From the NCBI GenBank assembly GCA_029298735.1, contig JANSLP010000057.1, forward strand, positions 62,001 through 126,000: a DNA stretch of 64,000 nucleotides, written 5' to 3'. Numbering within the stretch: the first letter of the stretch is position 1; each line of letters starts with the position of its first letter. Below, piece after piece: positions 46,001 to 58,131 of this stretch. Position numbers and translations under genes: made by a program. The notes beneath the pieces are model-generated. The model saw only the letters and a program-made list of their open reading frames with translations, ran no database searches and was not told where the DNA came from. The stretch comes from Ophiostoma sp. CBS 140.51. Taxonomy: Eukaryota; Ascomycota; Sordariomycetes; Ophiostomatales; Ophiostomataceae.

Positions 46001-48000
46001 TGATGGTTCTGCAAAAATAACGTGATCTTTGCGTTTTCGTTTCAACAGAATTTTGTGGCTCACCTTAGCTTTGCCTGCCTGCCGTATCCTGCCTTACCAT
46101 GGTCCCTGTCGACTGCCGGACTCCGTCCTAGCACTTTTTCGTTTTCCTGCGATATGCCAACGTCGTATCGTAGTATCGATGTCGTATCATGGCTGACTTT
46201 TGCTCGCTTCTGGACCACAACTAACAAAAGTCAGGGGCGGAATAGTAACGGTATCAGGCGGGGCCATCCTGCGCCGCCAGTGTTTTTTAACAATCATGAA
46301 CTTTCTCCTTCTCAAAGACCAAACAACAGTAAGATCCGTATCGTCCGTAGTCGTTAGTCCGTGGTCGATAGTGCTGTCGTCCGTCGTCCGTCTCAACCGC
46401 CCACCGAGCACCCAAAAGGCCCAAAAGGCTGGTTACAAGCTATCATGTAAGATTTATCGACAGAGCCCCTCTTTCCTCTCCTTCCTCGTGGCCTGCCAGG
46501 CTGAAAAAGGCAAGAGTGCGCGCAGGACAAGCGCAACTCAGCAAAGCGCAAGGAGGGAGATTTTTGGATCCCGGCAGCCGCGAGCGACGGCGTTCTTTTT
46601 TTTCGACGGTGCAACAAGTGCGCTAAACTGGAAGAGGGCACGCAAAACGGACGCAGCAAGAGTGCAGGCGCGACCGTGACGGACAGGCCGCCAAGACAAG
46701 ACAAGACGACAGCCCGCCAGTAGAATGGCGAGAAGGAAGGAGTAGTCCCGGCTTTCGCTTGATTGAATACACCGTCTGCCGTATGAAGAAGGCACTCAAA
46801 ATTAATGTTGGCTGTGCTAAAACAGCCCTGTGGGCTCACTGATTGTGGGCTGCTCTTTCGAACAGGAGACAACGCCTCTACTTTTTCGGTGCTGAGTGAG
46901 AGGTGAGCTGATAAGATTATTCGTGCTCCGAATGTCGCCATCTCCGCTGCTGTGGTGCTATCCACCGGCCCAAGTACGTAATGTGTTGGATAGGCAAAAG
47001 TCAAACGTGCAACGCAAGATTGATATCGCAAAGATTGAGAAACGAAGTCAATCGCCGACAATCACCGTATCGCAAGCCGTGAGACAGATCGCGGAACGGC
47101 CGCTGTCCGTTACGAGAGCACTCATGCTGTGCAATGCAGGGACTTTGAGATGAAGAGCCTGTAGGCAACGGCGATCGGTGGTTGTGGCCGGCGGTGGCGG
47201 TTTACTCTTACTTTTTCAAAAGAGATGCTTGGCACATGTGCGGTAGGCAGAGATTTCAGTTGTCTGTCAAGATATTCCATTTTTGCAGCCCGTTCGACAT
47301 TCTACTGAGATCGTGCGTTGTGTGGTGCTGTATCCCGTTTTACGGCGCATCCGTCATTTGATACACGATATGATCCGAACGTCGCGATAGAGTCGCGATA
47401 TGATCCGACGTTTGCAATGCTGTAGTGGCAATTGTTTGTCAGTCGCCCTTTCCTTCTTTCCCTTCTCTCGGCTTCCTCGCTCTTCACCTTTTGGAGTTCT
47501 CCATCGTGCATCGAATTTTCCTGATTGCCTGCAGGAAAGAGCGGAGCTCCTGCGAGGCTCAGAGCGAAAAATAGGGAAAGAGGCCCCATCGGCCAACCCC
47601 GATCAGATTTGATGGCCGATGGCTGGTGGGAAGACAGGCGCGTTTTGGTGGGTGCAGAGTTTTCTTTGGCTGGTTTCTGGCCTGCCTGCCCCTGCCTGTT
47701 GGACTTGTCGAGCGCTTCGCTTGTTTTTCGCTTTGGGTTTTCGCCCCACATCAGTAAAACTTTTTCTGGGCCTGGCCTGGTCTTTTTTCGACTCCTTTGA
47801 AAAGAGAAAACGACTCCCACGCCTTCTCCTCTCGCCCCCATGCTTTCAAAGCCTTTTTGAGCGGTTGGGTGGCTTATCTCGTAATCTCTCACTCGATACA
47901 TTTTTTTGTTGATTGTCTTATCACCGCCAACAGAAAACCTCACCGTAATTTCTTTTGTTGACAACCGTTTTCAATGTAACGGTCAATGAAGAGAAAAATA
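43001..48000. other. Gene-free interval, part 4
   Basis: No protein gene supported. A 289-codon open frame on the minus strand (44991-45860) has no domain, biased composition or conserved start. CTGCAG at 44459, 45712, 45980 and 47529. A lone B-box-like GGTTCGAGTCC at 44965 has no tRNA around it. Confidence 0.55.
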
Positions 48001-51000
48001 AGAGAGTAGCCTGTAAGTCCTGTCCTTCCTAAACTATCTTGTAAGTGTAGAGTTGCATGAGAAAACTCTTCTTTGAACCAACGAACTCACAACGGCCATT
48101 GATAGGCTGTCGCGTTTCCTGCACGTCTTTTCGCCTTCACGTCTTTCCCCAAACTTTTATGAGTGTTCTACTGGCCACAGATGTGCCTTGGCCACATGTT
48201 CGCTTGTCTGGAAAGTGCGTGGGTTGCGATACGAGGATTCATGGATGTTCTCCTCAGTAATTGTGAGCATTGTGGGCTTTGTGGACACTCTCCCTGGTCC
48301 ACTGTGTAACTGTGTAACCCACTGGAGAAACGAGTTCTCCTTGTAACTTGTCTCCCCCACCGCCACTGACACAAACGGCCCCAGCGCAGGTCACAGCACG
48401 CTGTAGCGCAGGTCGCAGCACAGCCAAACATGCTCCGTAACAGCTCTCCCTGGCAAGCCGGAGTCCGGAGCATTACCCACAGCTCTGCCCCCGTAGGCCC
48501 CCCATCCTTGCCTGTCTCTCCCGTATTCAGAACTCGATCGTGGGGACGTTTTCTTTTTCCTTGCTCAAACCGGTGCTCTGTCCCAGCAAAAATGGGTTCA
48601 AGCGAGAGACATCCAGCCAGAACTCTGGCGTCAGTTGTCTCGCCTGGGAGCGCTTTCTGGCGCGGGTGAGCCCTTCTTCTCATTCCAATGACACTCAAAG
48701 CCACTCAAAAACGCCGTGTCCGTCATAAACGCCCCCAAATAAAACGCACAATGAAGCACACTCGCAGGCGTCATTTCTCAGCTGAGGGCCGGTACAGGCA
48801 AGGAAGCAGACAGGAAGGACAGAAAAAAGCAAATATTACAGCAGGCCCTGCCCAGAGAGAGAACGTGCGCAGAATCCGTCATCGAGGGTCGATCCTTGGT
48901 TTTCTTTCTGCGTATTCTGTGGCAGTCATTTTGCAGATTTCCCTTGATTTGCAGAATGCAGTTGAAACAGTGAGAAAGAGAGAGAGAACATCAATCTAGC
49001 GGTGAAGCTTTTCTGTGCCCTGCTATCTCTTCAATCGCTCGATCGTGTTTCGATGCGAAAAGCGCTGTTGCAATCTCGATCGCAGATGTCTCAAACTCAA
49101 AGAGTGGGCGCTGAGCTAGCTGTCAGCGCTGTAAATGAGATTGCTTATGGGGCATATTGCTATTACTGGGCCAGGACTCTGCCAAGGCAAGGCCTGCCCA
49201 CTGCAATAACAACATGCAAGGACATGGGGAGGGAGGCGAAAAGCACCACAAAAAAGGACTGCGCTTTCCCTTTCTGTTCATTGTTTATCAAAGCCAAATT
49301 TCGACTCATCAAAAACGCCTCTTCATATGTAATCAAACAGAAAAAGACAAGCATCAACTCGACGATGACTACTCCTGGCGCATTAATATATGACAAGTTT
49401 TCTTGTTCAAAGCCCGTAGCTTGTAGGGCTGGATCGTCCCGTGTCATCGCGTCGTTTTCTGTGCCTGTTGGGACGTTGAAAAATAAAAGTACTTGCAGAA
49501 AAAGGCGCTTGACTCACGGTACCTTGTTCTGAGTAGTAGTTTGGTATCTTGGTAGCTTCATCTGATTTCGTGATATTCTATTTTGTTTTTGTTCCTGAAT
49601 TCGAACTTGTCAAAATGTGCACAGTAAGAGAAGTACGAAGTACTCCGTACTTGAGTCCTTTTTCTCTCCCCAGACTCCCCGCGTTCTGTCATTGGATCGT
49701 CGTGGAGTATACACAATTTTCTTTTCCATATTATCTTTTGTTTCTTTTTCTTTTATTTTTTCATTCGCTCCCAGATCGTTTGTCAGTATTAAAAATGTGC
49801 AAAAATCATTTTCAGACGCCGCTCTTCTCAATTGACCACTGACGGACGCTGGCGATGTGACCGTTGGCTCGGGATACAGAATACTGAGGAAACGAGGAGG
49901 CGGACACTGAGTGCCTCGTACGCAAGCATGCAGCGGCAACAGCGTCCCTGCCTTCTGATAGGCCCGTCAAGTATCGTGGAGTCGAGAAGGCTGGCATTGC
50001 CGCAGTCGCAAATAGAAGGCAGAAAGAGGAAAGAGCGAATGGCAGTTTGACTGGTCGGACGGAAAGCGAGCAGTTCGCCGACGACGTCATCGTCCCAAAT
50101 CTGATCAAAAATTGCGACCAGTCTCATTTCACAGCTGAGTCGCAGAAGCAGCGAGAACATCTTGAAATGCACGTAACAAATTTCGTCACGGATTTCTCAC
50201 GGAATTCTCACGGATTCCCAATAAGAAAAATTTGCAAGCACACAGAATAAACACAAAATGAGACTGTAAAAATCCCAGGGGGACTGAGCCCCAAGACCTA
50301 AAGACCCTAAACGTTGCAGGGTTGGCCGATCGCTCTTGCTGTCTGTGTCTTGTCCGTGTGTGCCATGGCAGTATTAGACTCTGATCAACAAGCAGACTCT
50401 GCGTTCTAAAAGGGCCCAGGCGCGACAGCGCGCCAGACTACTGCAGACTGTCAGAGACTGGCCGTCAAGACTGAGGGATCGCCATCTCTGTCGTCTTTCT
50501 CCTATGTCTCCTATGTTCCTATGTTTCTAAATTTGCAGCATGCGCCCAGCATGCGGGCTTTATTGATTGCCTTGCAACCCATTCGGACTGCCGCGCGTGT
50601 CTGTCGAGTCTCTCGAAGCTCTTTCCTTTTTATTGGAGTTGTAATACACCTACGGAGTAATGCTCGTCGAATGCGCCTTCTATATTGACTGTTCCTTCCT
50701 CCGTGACCGGCCTTGCAACTTGCAACTCTCCTGCTCCTTTTGGTAATCGAGACGACATGTTTGCCTCCTCTTGTTTCTCGAAAGGCAAGAACGATGCAAT
50801 GCTCGCCAAAATGAACGTATTTCGCCATTCGTACTTTCCTTTTGCATTTGCATCTGCATCGACATTTGCCCTCCACAACCCACCATCGCCAATGCACAAC
50901 GGAAACCTTTTTTCTTCATTTTTGCCTCCCCCATCCTCAACCCTCAACCGCCCCCATCCCTGACAGTATTCCGCACTCCCTATCTCTCCTCCCCCAGCCC

Positions 51001-51899
51001 ACTGAGCCCATCCTCACTCACACTTTCACAGAAGAGCCAGAAACAGGAACGCTAAAGGTAGCTCCTGCTCTAGCGCTCTGATGGGCCGCCAACAAAAAAA
51101 AAAAAGGTCTGGCGCTACGACCTTACCGTGTCTTCCACCCCACCACACTTTTGGCCACATCTGCACACCAACTGCCCCAACTGCACCACCTCACCACCAG
51201 CACATGTATCCAGGGGAGACGGCGGGCCTTGGTCTCGCCCCCGGCCCATAGCCCCCTCTCCAGTCGCCTCCCTGGCGTGAGGTCTGTAGATGCACCGTTT
51301 TAGCACTTTGACAGACCTGACCGTTTTCTGTTTCCTGTTGGCGCTGGTCGTGCCTGCCTGCTTTGTGGTCTGTCAACAGTTATCTTTCATCGATCTCGAT
51401 CCTAACTGCCTTGGCCTACTTTTTGTTTTTGTCTTCCTCTTATTCACCACTCCACAGTGGCTTGAGTAGCTTTCTTTGCCTCATGTCTTGTATTTCTCAT
51501 ACTGACGTCTACGGCAAAGCTCAGACTGGTCTTCTTCTGTCTTGCTTGTCTCTATTGTCTCGCCTGTCTGGCTGTCTGACACAGAGCACTGCACGGCTGC
51601 CACGGCGTCATTCCAGTCGCTCTTTCCCAACTGCTCTCGGCGCCTACTTCGCACCTTCCCGCGCAACAGCCAACACTGGAATGGGAAGGTTTCCTTCAAA
51701 ACTTCTTAGAACGTGCTCTTTGTGTCTTTGTGCCTGCCCAAAACGGCGAGCTTTATGGCCAAGCCCCCGAAATTCCCAAAACGGAGGCAAACCTGGCCTG
51801 GCAAGCATCCTACCTTCCCAGCGCTGCCCATCGCCGTTACCCCCTCCCTACCAAACCAAAAACGGCACTAAATCGCTAAAAAACTAAGGCAAAAAAAAA
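48001..51899. other. Gene-free interval, part 5
   Basis: No protein gene supported. AAGTACGAAGTACTCCGTAC-like compound word at 49631-49652, TACGGAGTAA at 50651, CTGCAG at 50441, and poly-A runs near 51091 and 51889. Composition becomes strongly C/T-rich toward the PP1-subunit gene. Confidence 0.55.
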
Positions 51900-53135
51900 A
51901 ACAATTCAGCGAGCCATTCCCGTTTTACGCTAACACCACACCTTTCAGTCGTTCATTTCTTGCACACACCTCTCCTCCTTCTCTCCTTCCTCGCCCACCT
52001 TCCCACGCCCTCGCACCTTCCCTACAGTGGTGCTCAACTACCACACACCTCCTTCCTTTCTCTTGTCCCAGAAAGTAGAAAGTTCACTCGCAAGTTCAAA
52101 ACCATCATACCTCCCACCGTTCAGTCCGATCCCACACCTCCTTCTCCCTTCCTCTCCTCTTTTTCTTCCTCTCCTCTTCTTGCCTCTTGTTTCTTTTCTT
52201 CTTCTCTTGTTTTCTTCATTCTTTCTTGAAGGCACAATCTTGTTGTTGAACTGTATATCATAGGGTCTCCTTCCGCCTTCCCTCCCTTCGACCACATCCA
52301 CTCGTCCCTTGACAACGGCACTTGCCTTTCTTTAAACTCGGACATCACGCCTTTTTTCTCCTCCCACTTCTCGACATCGTCTTTCCCTAGAGCACACGAT
52401 AAGCTCTTGACGATATCAATACTCGACTCGTCTTGTCTCTCGCTCGACTTTCTCTCTTCCCGATCATCCACCGAACTTGTCGCTGGCGACTCGCCCGGTC
52501 TTGTCTCAGACAATCGAACTGGGTTCTTATCTCGCCTTATCTCTCTCTCTCTTCTTCTCTTTCTCTCGAGTCCTGTCTCCGTGTCCCATTCTCTTGGTCG
52601 ACGCTGAGCTTGATTTGATTTGAAATATCTAGAGTCTTTTGATCCGGTTGCTGGAATATTGCTCGGACAGTCTGAACTCGCTTTGCCACCGTGCAATCTG
52701 GTGAGTAAAAATCATAACCCAGCCGGCCCCTTCGGTCCTTCCTTGCAAACGGCCAAGCACGACATCAACACTCGTAACTTCCGTTTTCTACAGCCTCGCA
52801 CACAACAACTTCTTTGTTGCCCTTTCCAACAGCCGGCTAACTCGCTGCTTCCTAATATAGACTTTGACGGCCTTCCTCCCTTCTCTCACTCTCCCCAGAT
52901 CCCCCACAGAGAAACAGATTTCGATCTCGAGACGACTTGCTTCGAATCGCAACGTCCTCTCTCTCCTCTTCTCTTCCGCTCTCTCTCCTACATACCTAAG
53001 ACGCCCTGTCATTCCGCCGCCGTCTCTTCGAAATATTCCTTACACATTCTTCTTTCTCGACCGGCTTTTACGCCTCTCCCTCCCTTTCCTCCCCTCCCCT
53101 TCTTTCTCACCAGATTTCCCTCCCAATCGGTGGGA
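51900..53135 (+). promoter_or_regulatory. Pyrimidine-rich leader/promoter of the CBM21 gene with a probable 5' UTR intron
   Basis: Long C/T-rich tracts without gaps precede the ATG at 53136, typical of a transcribed fungal leader. A consensus donor GTGAGT at 52701 and acceptor CTACAG ending at 52793 define a likely 93 bp UTR intron. The transcription start cannot be fixed by eye, and the leader could begin anywhere in the last kilobase or more. Confidence 0.45.
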
Positions 53136-55931
53136 ATGCCTTACACGCCCCCCTCACATCGTTCGCCCGCCTCGTCCGCAGCTTCGTCACCAGACACAAG
53201 CCGCCGGCCTTCGTTCAATGCCGCCTCCAAGCCTGTGAATGTTTCGCTCTCATTCTCCCCGGCGCCACCCCCGGCGCTGCCCCGGTCTTCGTCATATCTG
53301 ACAAGACACCGCCGGACGCCCTCTGCTGTCTCCAACGCCTCAACCAACTCCTCCACAATCAGCGGCCAGCCCACCCCACAGGCGACTTCCGAAGACCTTA
53401 AGGGCATGGTCCCAGTAGTTGTCCCTGGACACGGTTACGATGAGCACAGCAGCGTCCGCCAGTCGCCGCCCCCAATAACAGGCGACCGCCGGGGTATGCC
53501 CACCGGTGCCATTATCTCCCCGCCCGACTCGCCACCCACAAGCGACGACGAGGACCGCCCGAAGACCCGTGGCCGCCGGTTGGAGAACACGACGGAACTG
53601 AAGCAGTTGCACGAGGCGATCAGCCAGCTACCCCAGCAGCGCCGCGCCAGCTCGCCCAACGACGAGCCGGCCGACCTGGGTGTCCTGGTTGTCCAGCCGA
53701 TCCCGCCTGTCCCTGTTGTCAGCAGCATCAGCGGTATTAACGGCGCCAGCATGAGCCGCAGCAACAGCACCGAGAGCAATGGCATGCGCCACAGCTTTAG
53801 CACGAGCTCCCTGGAGCACTTGCGCATCGGCGGTGGTCGTAGCAGCAGCATTGGCAGCAACGGCCGCCGTGTCTCGCACATGCGGTCGGCCACTGAGCCC
53901 AGCGTCTCGGTTTCACCGTCTGCTGGCAGCTCGATTGCGAACTCGGACGAGGAGAACGACCTCGAAATCCTGGCGAAGCCTCCCATGGTCCGCAAGAAGT
54001 CTGGCGAGCTTGTCCGCCCGGCTCTGCGCCTGGGCTCCGGCCGCCGCCCTTCCAGCATGCCTGGCACCCCGACCTTCTCCAAGGTTGTGCACTTTGACTC
54101 CCACCTCGAGCACGTCCGTCACTTCTTGCAGGTCGACCGCCCGCTGGCCGTCAGCGCCGGCTCGTCGCCCGTCGAAGTGTATGACAGTGAGACGGAGTAC
54201 CCCTTCAACAGCAACGTCCCTGGAGCCATGAAGAAGCAGCAGCGCGGTGGCCCTCCCTTTGAGTGGGAGATTGTCTTCACCAAATTCCCCGTTGAGACGG
54301 CCGACCGTAAGGCTCTGCCCGTGCGCCTCGAGCGCGTGTGGCTGTCGCCTGACCAGAAGTCCTTGCACGGCTCAATTGCCTGCCTGAACCTGGCCTTTTC
54401 CAAGTCGGTTGTCTGCCGCTTCACTCTGGACTACTGGAAGACGACGTCGGAGATTGCTGCCGAGTACTCGGCTGAGATCGTGCCGCGCATCGCTCCCCAG
54501 GGTCACGACCGCTTCAATTTTACCATTAAGCTGTCCGACCTGGCCAACCTGGAGTCCAAGACCATGTACTTCTGCATCCGCTACAACGTCGACGGCAAGG
54601 AGTTCTGGGACAACAACAACGGCAGCAACTTCCAGCTGGACTTCAAGAAGAAGATGCTCCCGATCAACGGCAAGGGCGGTCTTCAGAACGGTGCTCTGCC
54701 TCGCAGCCACCACCGCCGCACCAACTCGTCCGGCTCCCCTCGCCCTGTCTCTATGCCTGTCTCACTGGACGACTTTGACGGCGACGCCAACGGCAGTAAG
54801 ATGTTCGACCAGTCTGTCCATGAGTACCTCGGTGAGTCGGAGCACCCGGCCCTGCGCCTCAAGTCGTCTCAGTCTGCCACCAGCCTGGCGAGCGACAATC
54901 TGACGACGCGCCTGGCCTCGCCCAGCGGCCAGGCTTTTGCCAATCGCTACGACTTTGGCGCATCGCTGTCTGCTGCCATGCAGGCCGCCAAGGACGCCAT
55001 GACGACCAAGACGACGACCAACAAGCGTGATGGTGGCCTCTACATGAAGTCAGGCCGCAAGTTCACCATTGTGCCCGCGCCGTCTGCCGCCGCTGCCGTC
55101 AACGTCGCTGCCGCCTCTGCCAACACCAACCAGCGCGTCATCGCCATCAACACGACCCAGGAGCCCACGACCGTCGCCCTTCCCGTTGCCGCACTCGACC
55201 GCGACTCACGCACGATCCTGACCGAATCGGCACTCTACGGCCCCGGAGGCATCGCATCCAAGTCGTACGACGAAATCGTTAGCAAATACTGCTTTGTACG
55301 TACCATGCCCGGGTCACCCGATCATCAGCCCTCTGCCTTCTCATCAACGTCATCATCAACGTCCGCCACTGTCAACGGCAACGGCACGAAACATTGAACA
55401 AAAAACTAACAGTTTGCGCTTTTCCCCTCAATTTAGTATGTCCCCAAGCCTTCTCTCTCCACTAAGGATGGCTCCACGGAAAACGGACAGACCGACAGCG
55501 CCGATAAGAACGCCAACGCCGCCTCCACCGCCAGCCCCGCGTCGACGATTACCTCGGACGGCAGCCCGGTGCAGACCGGCCGCTTCTATCATCAGCCGGC
55601 CCGCCCGCGCTGGCACGGCGACCTCCCGAGCAGCCGCGACTTGAGCTCTTCGACCATCCAGAGCTTCGGATCCGCAGCCACCGCGTTGCCGCTCACTTCG
55701 CAGCCGCGCCGCGGTACCTTGTACCCGGCCGGCTCGCCTCCAACTTTGGAGGACAAGACGGACAGCGCTAGCACGAGCAGTAGCAACACGGCCTCGCCGG
55801 CGTCGCCTGCCTCGCTCGTGGGCGCGTTTCCTCCTTTTGCTGGCACGCCGCCATCGGACTTCTCATATATGAAGGACCGGTTCCCGTTCACGAACACAGA
55901 CGGCCATTCAACGCCGGCCATCAAGGGCTAG
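53136..55931 (+). CDS. PP1 regulatory subunit with CBM21 (glycogen-targeting type)
   Basis: Targets type-1 protein phosphatase to glycogen; relative of yeast Gac1/Pig and animal PPP1R3 subunits. Two exons, 53136-55295 and 55437-55931, phase 0, 884 residues. The start MPYTPPSHRSPASSAASSP lies just after the pyrimidine leader and is preferred over the ATG-less upstream frame. The PP1-docking RVxF-type motif KVVHF is at ~316-320. The CBM21 domain spans ~377-505, from WEIVFTKFPVETADRK through SIACLNLAFSKSVVCRFTLDYWKT to MYFCIRYNVDGKEFWDNNNGSNFQLDF. The flanks are long, Ser/Pro-rich and disordered, with many likely phosphosites. The 141 bp intron (GTACGT...TTTAG, with ACTAAC) stays open for 33 codons, so intron retention would give a shorter tail. 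Confidence 0.93.
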
Positions 55932-58131
55932 CGGCCAATTGTGGGATGGTCGGCGACCGCCGTCCTCCTTTGCCTCCTGCCGATACCGATGCAGCATCTT
56001 GTACATCATAAACAACAGCAGCACCGGCACTTCTCCTATCCACCACATACACCTCCTCCTCCTACACTCCGCAGTATCTCTATTTGATGCCCAATATTTT
56101 TATTCTTCCTTCTTTATCTTCCTCATCGATCCTCTTCTCCTCCTTCTACTTGTCCATTATTGTCGTTTTATCACGTTTTCATTTTCACGCCCGCGCATAT
56201 ATTGCCGCAGGTGGTAAAGGTTTACCGGCGTCTATTTGTTTTTGCTTGTTTTTGTTGTTCTGACATCTGGTTTTCATTCGAGCCACCCATACATTTGATT
56301 TTGTGCGTCTTTTGTTTTTCCACGGCGAGTGCGAGCAAAAGGGAGGAAACAGCACCCCTACTCTCAACAGTATACGATATAAGAAACAGGTGGGGGTCAA
56401 AGGCTCAAAGGTCACAAAGGGACAAAAAGGGATTTACAGGACACACGCCGGGATATTCGAGCGTGAGGGTTTCCTCTCTTTTTCTTATTATAATTTGGGT
56501 ATTCGCGGGCATCGGTGTTCAGGATTTGTCTTTTTTTGTCATTTTTCCTGTTTTATTTTATCGCGAAGCGTCTTGCGGCCTAAAAAGCCTTTTCATAAAA
56601 AAGCAAAACAAGCAAGCAGAGACTCTAAAAAAGAAAGAGTCCTATTTTTCTGTCGAAATTCCTAATTCACCTTTTCTGATGACCTCTACTGTCCGTAAAT
56701 GATGTGTTCTGTGCTACTTGGCTGTGATATGCGAATGCAACACCCAAAAGTGATTGACCACGACTTTCTCCGTAGTTTGTACTCTCGTATCACCCATCAC
56801 CTGTTCGTCGGTGCTGCTCGGCGTTGAACAACGATAAGACATAACAGAACGGAACCATAAGGCGAGACCTATCGTATCTGCCTTCTGTCGTACGAGTGTC
56901 CACGATGACGTCTTGGGCGTTGTTCGTTCAAGTGGGAGTGTCAAAGCGTCTGATTATGCAAGTAAGAAGTACAGAGTATGGGTCATACCTCTGGGTCATA
57001 CTTTGTACACGGACTTGCCATTCTTTCCCCGGCTGTGCCCCCAGTCTCCATCTAGGTATCCATTGATCTCCATAGATAGACTTTGGAAGGGTGTGGTGAG
57101 TTTCTCCACCGTGCGGCTGTGAAATCCAGTCTCTTCACGGTGTCTTTTTTTGGTAAAGATACAATGTTAGAAGTCGTAGTGTATTTTCAAACAGAAACTT
57201 GTTGATTTTTATTCAATCTACAGTGTAGCTTTGAAAACACATTCGCAGTCAATTAAATCAGTAGAATTAACGCCAAACTTCCTGCAAACCCCAGATTTGA
57301 GAGACTTCTTCAACGGCTATGATTGCGTGTGTCACAGAATTTTGCTCGTTGGATGGCGTTGTGGTGGTCTGTGGTGGTCTGTGGTGATCGGTTCTCCGCT
57401 TATTTTGTTGATATTGGCCAATCCCATTACATCCTTTCATCGGGAGGGGTACTTTTCCATTTTTACCGCTTGCCTGCCGGTAGAGTGTTCTGGCCCACCG
57501 AGGACGAATGCAGCCATCCTTCTCTGTAGCACCTCAAAAAATTACATCGATAAGAACATCGAAAGATGGAAACAATTTTCACTCGAAAGGATTTCTTCTA
57601 GAAGCAGGATACCAGCGGCTTTGGGCGGCTTAAATGTGGCTTTCTTGCATGAAAAGCGCCTATCAGTGCAGCCATTTCTGTTTTTGGGGAAGAGGTCAGC
57701 TCCGTCCTCGGTGCTCCAGGGCTGGGAAGATTGTTTTAGCACCAAGCCCCCCAAGGCGGCCCCCCTTCCCAAAGCCCTTTTAGTGGACAGCCCAAGTATG
57801 ACCCAGAGGCTAGGATGGGACCAAAGTATGACCCAGAGGTCGAAAAGGGAAGGTGAGGAACAACTGCACAATGTAAAGGAGGGCAGAGAGAGAGGGGGCA
57901 TTAACGACATCGGCAACTGGGAATAAGAGTGCAGTTTGTTAGACTGCGGAAGGTACAGAGGACAGGGGGAGGAGCTCACTCGACAAATGATGCAAGTTGA
58001 GTGCATTTCAAGAGAGCGGGATAATGACGCGGCATTGGAGATGGTTGCAAGACAATCGCAAAAAGAAAGTGACGGTACGAAGTAAAACGACTTTATTTAA
58101 TTATTACATTATTCTTTCAGTTACACAGCGC
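55932..58131. other. Intergenic, two small tandem repeats, no gene supported
   Basis: Convergent 3' flanks of the PP1-subunit gene and the ACC deaminase gene. A 10-bp tandem GTGGTGGTCT occupies 57361-57390. A 16-bp word AAGTATGACCCAGAGG occurs at 57794-57809 and 57824-57839, a 30-bp spaced duplication. The 231-codon frame at 57231-57926 begins with TTG and has no motif. Confidence 0.55.

Noticed and set aside
46393..47061. 222-codon minus-strand ORF
   Set aside because: Random-looking translation without motifs; other frames are equally open.
27287..53135. RIP-degraded transposon block
   Set aside because: Composition is not AT-rich and no transposase, reverse-transcriptase or terminal-repeat remnants were seen.
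57231..57926. 231-codon plus-strand ORF
   Set aside because: TTG start, contains simple duplications, no motif.
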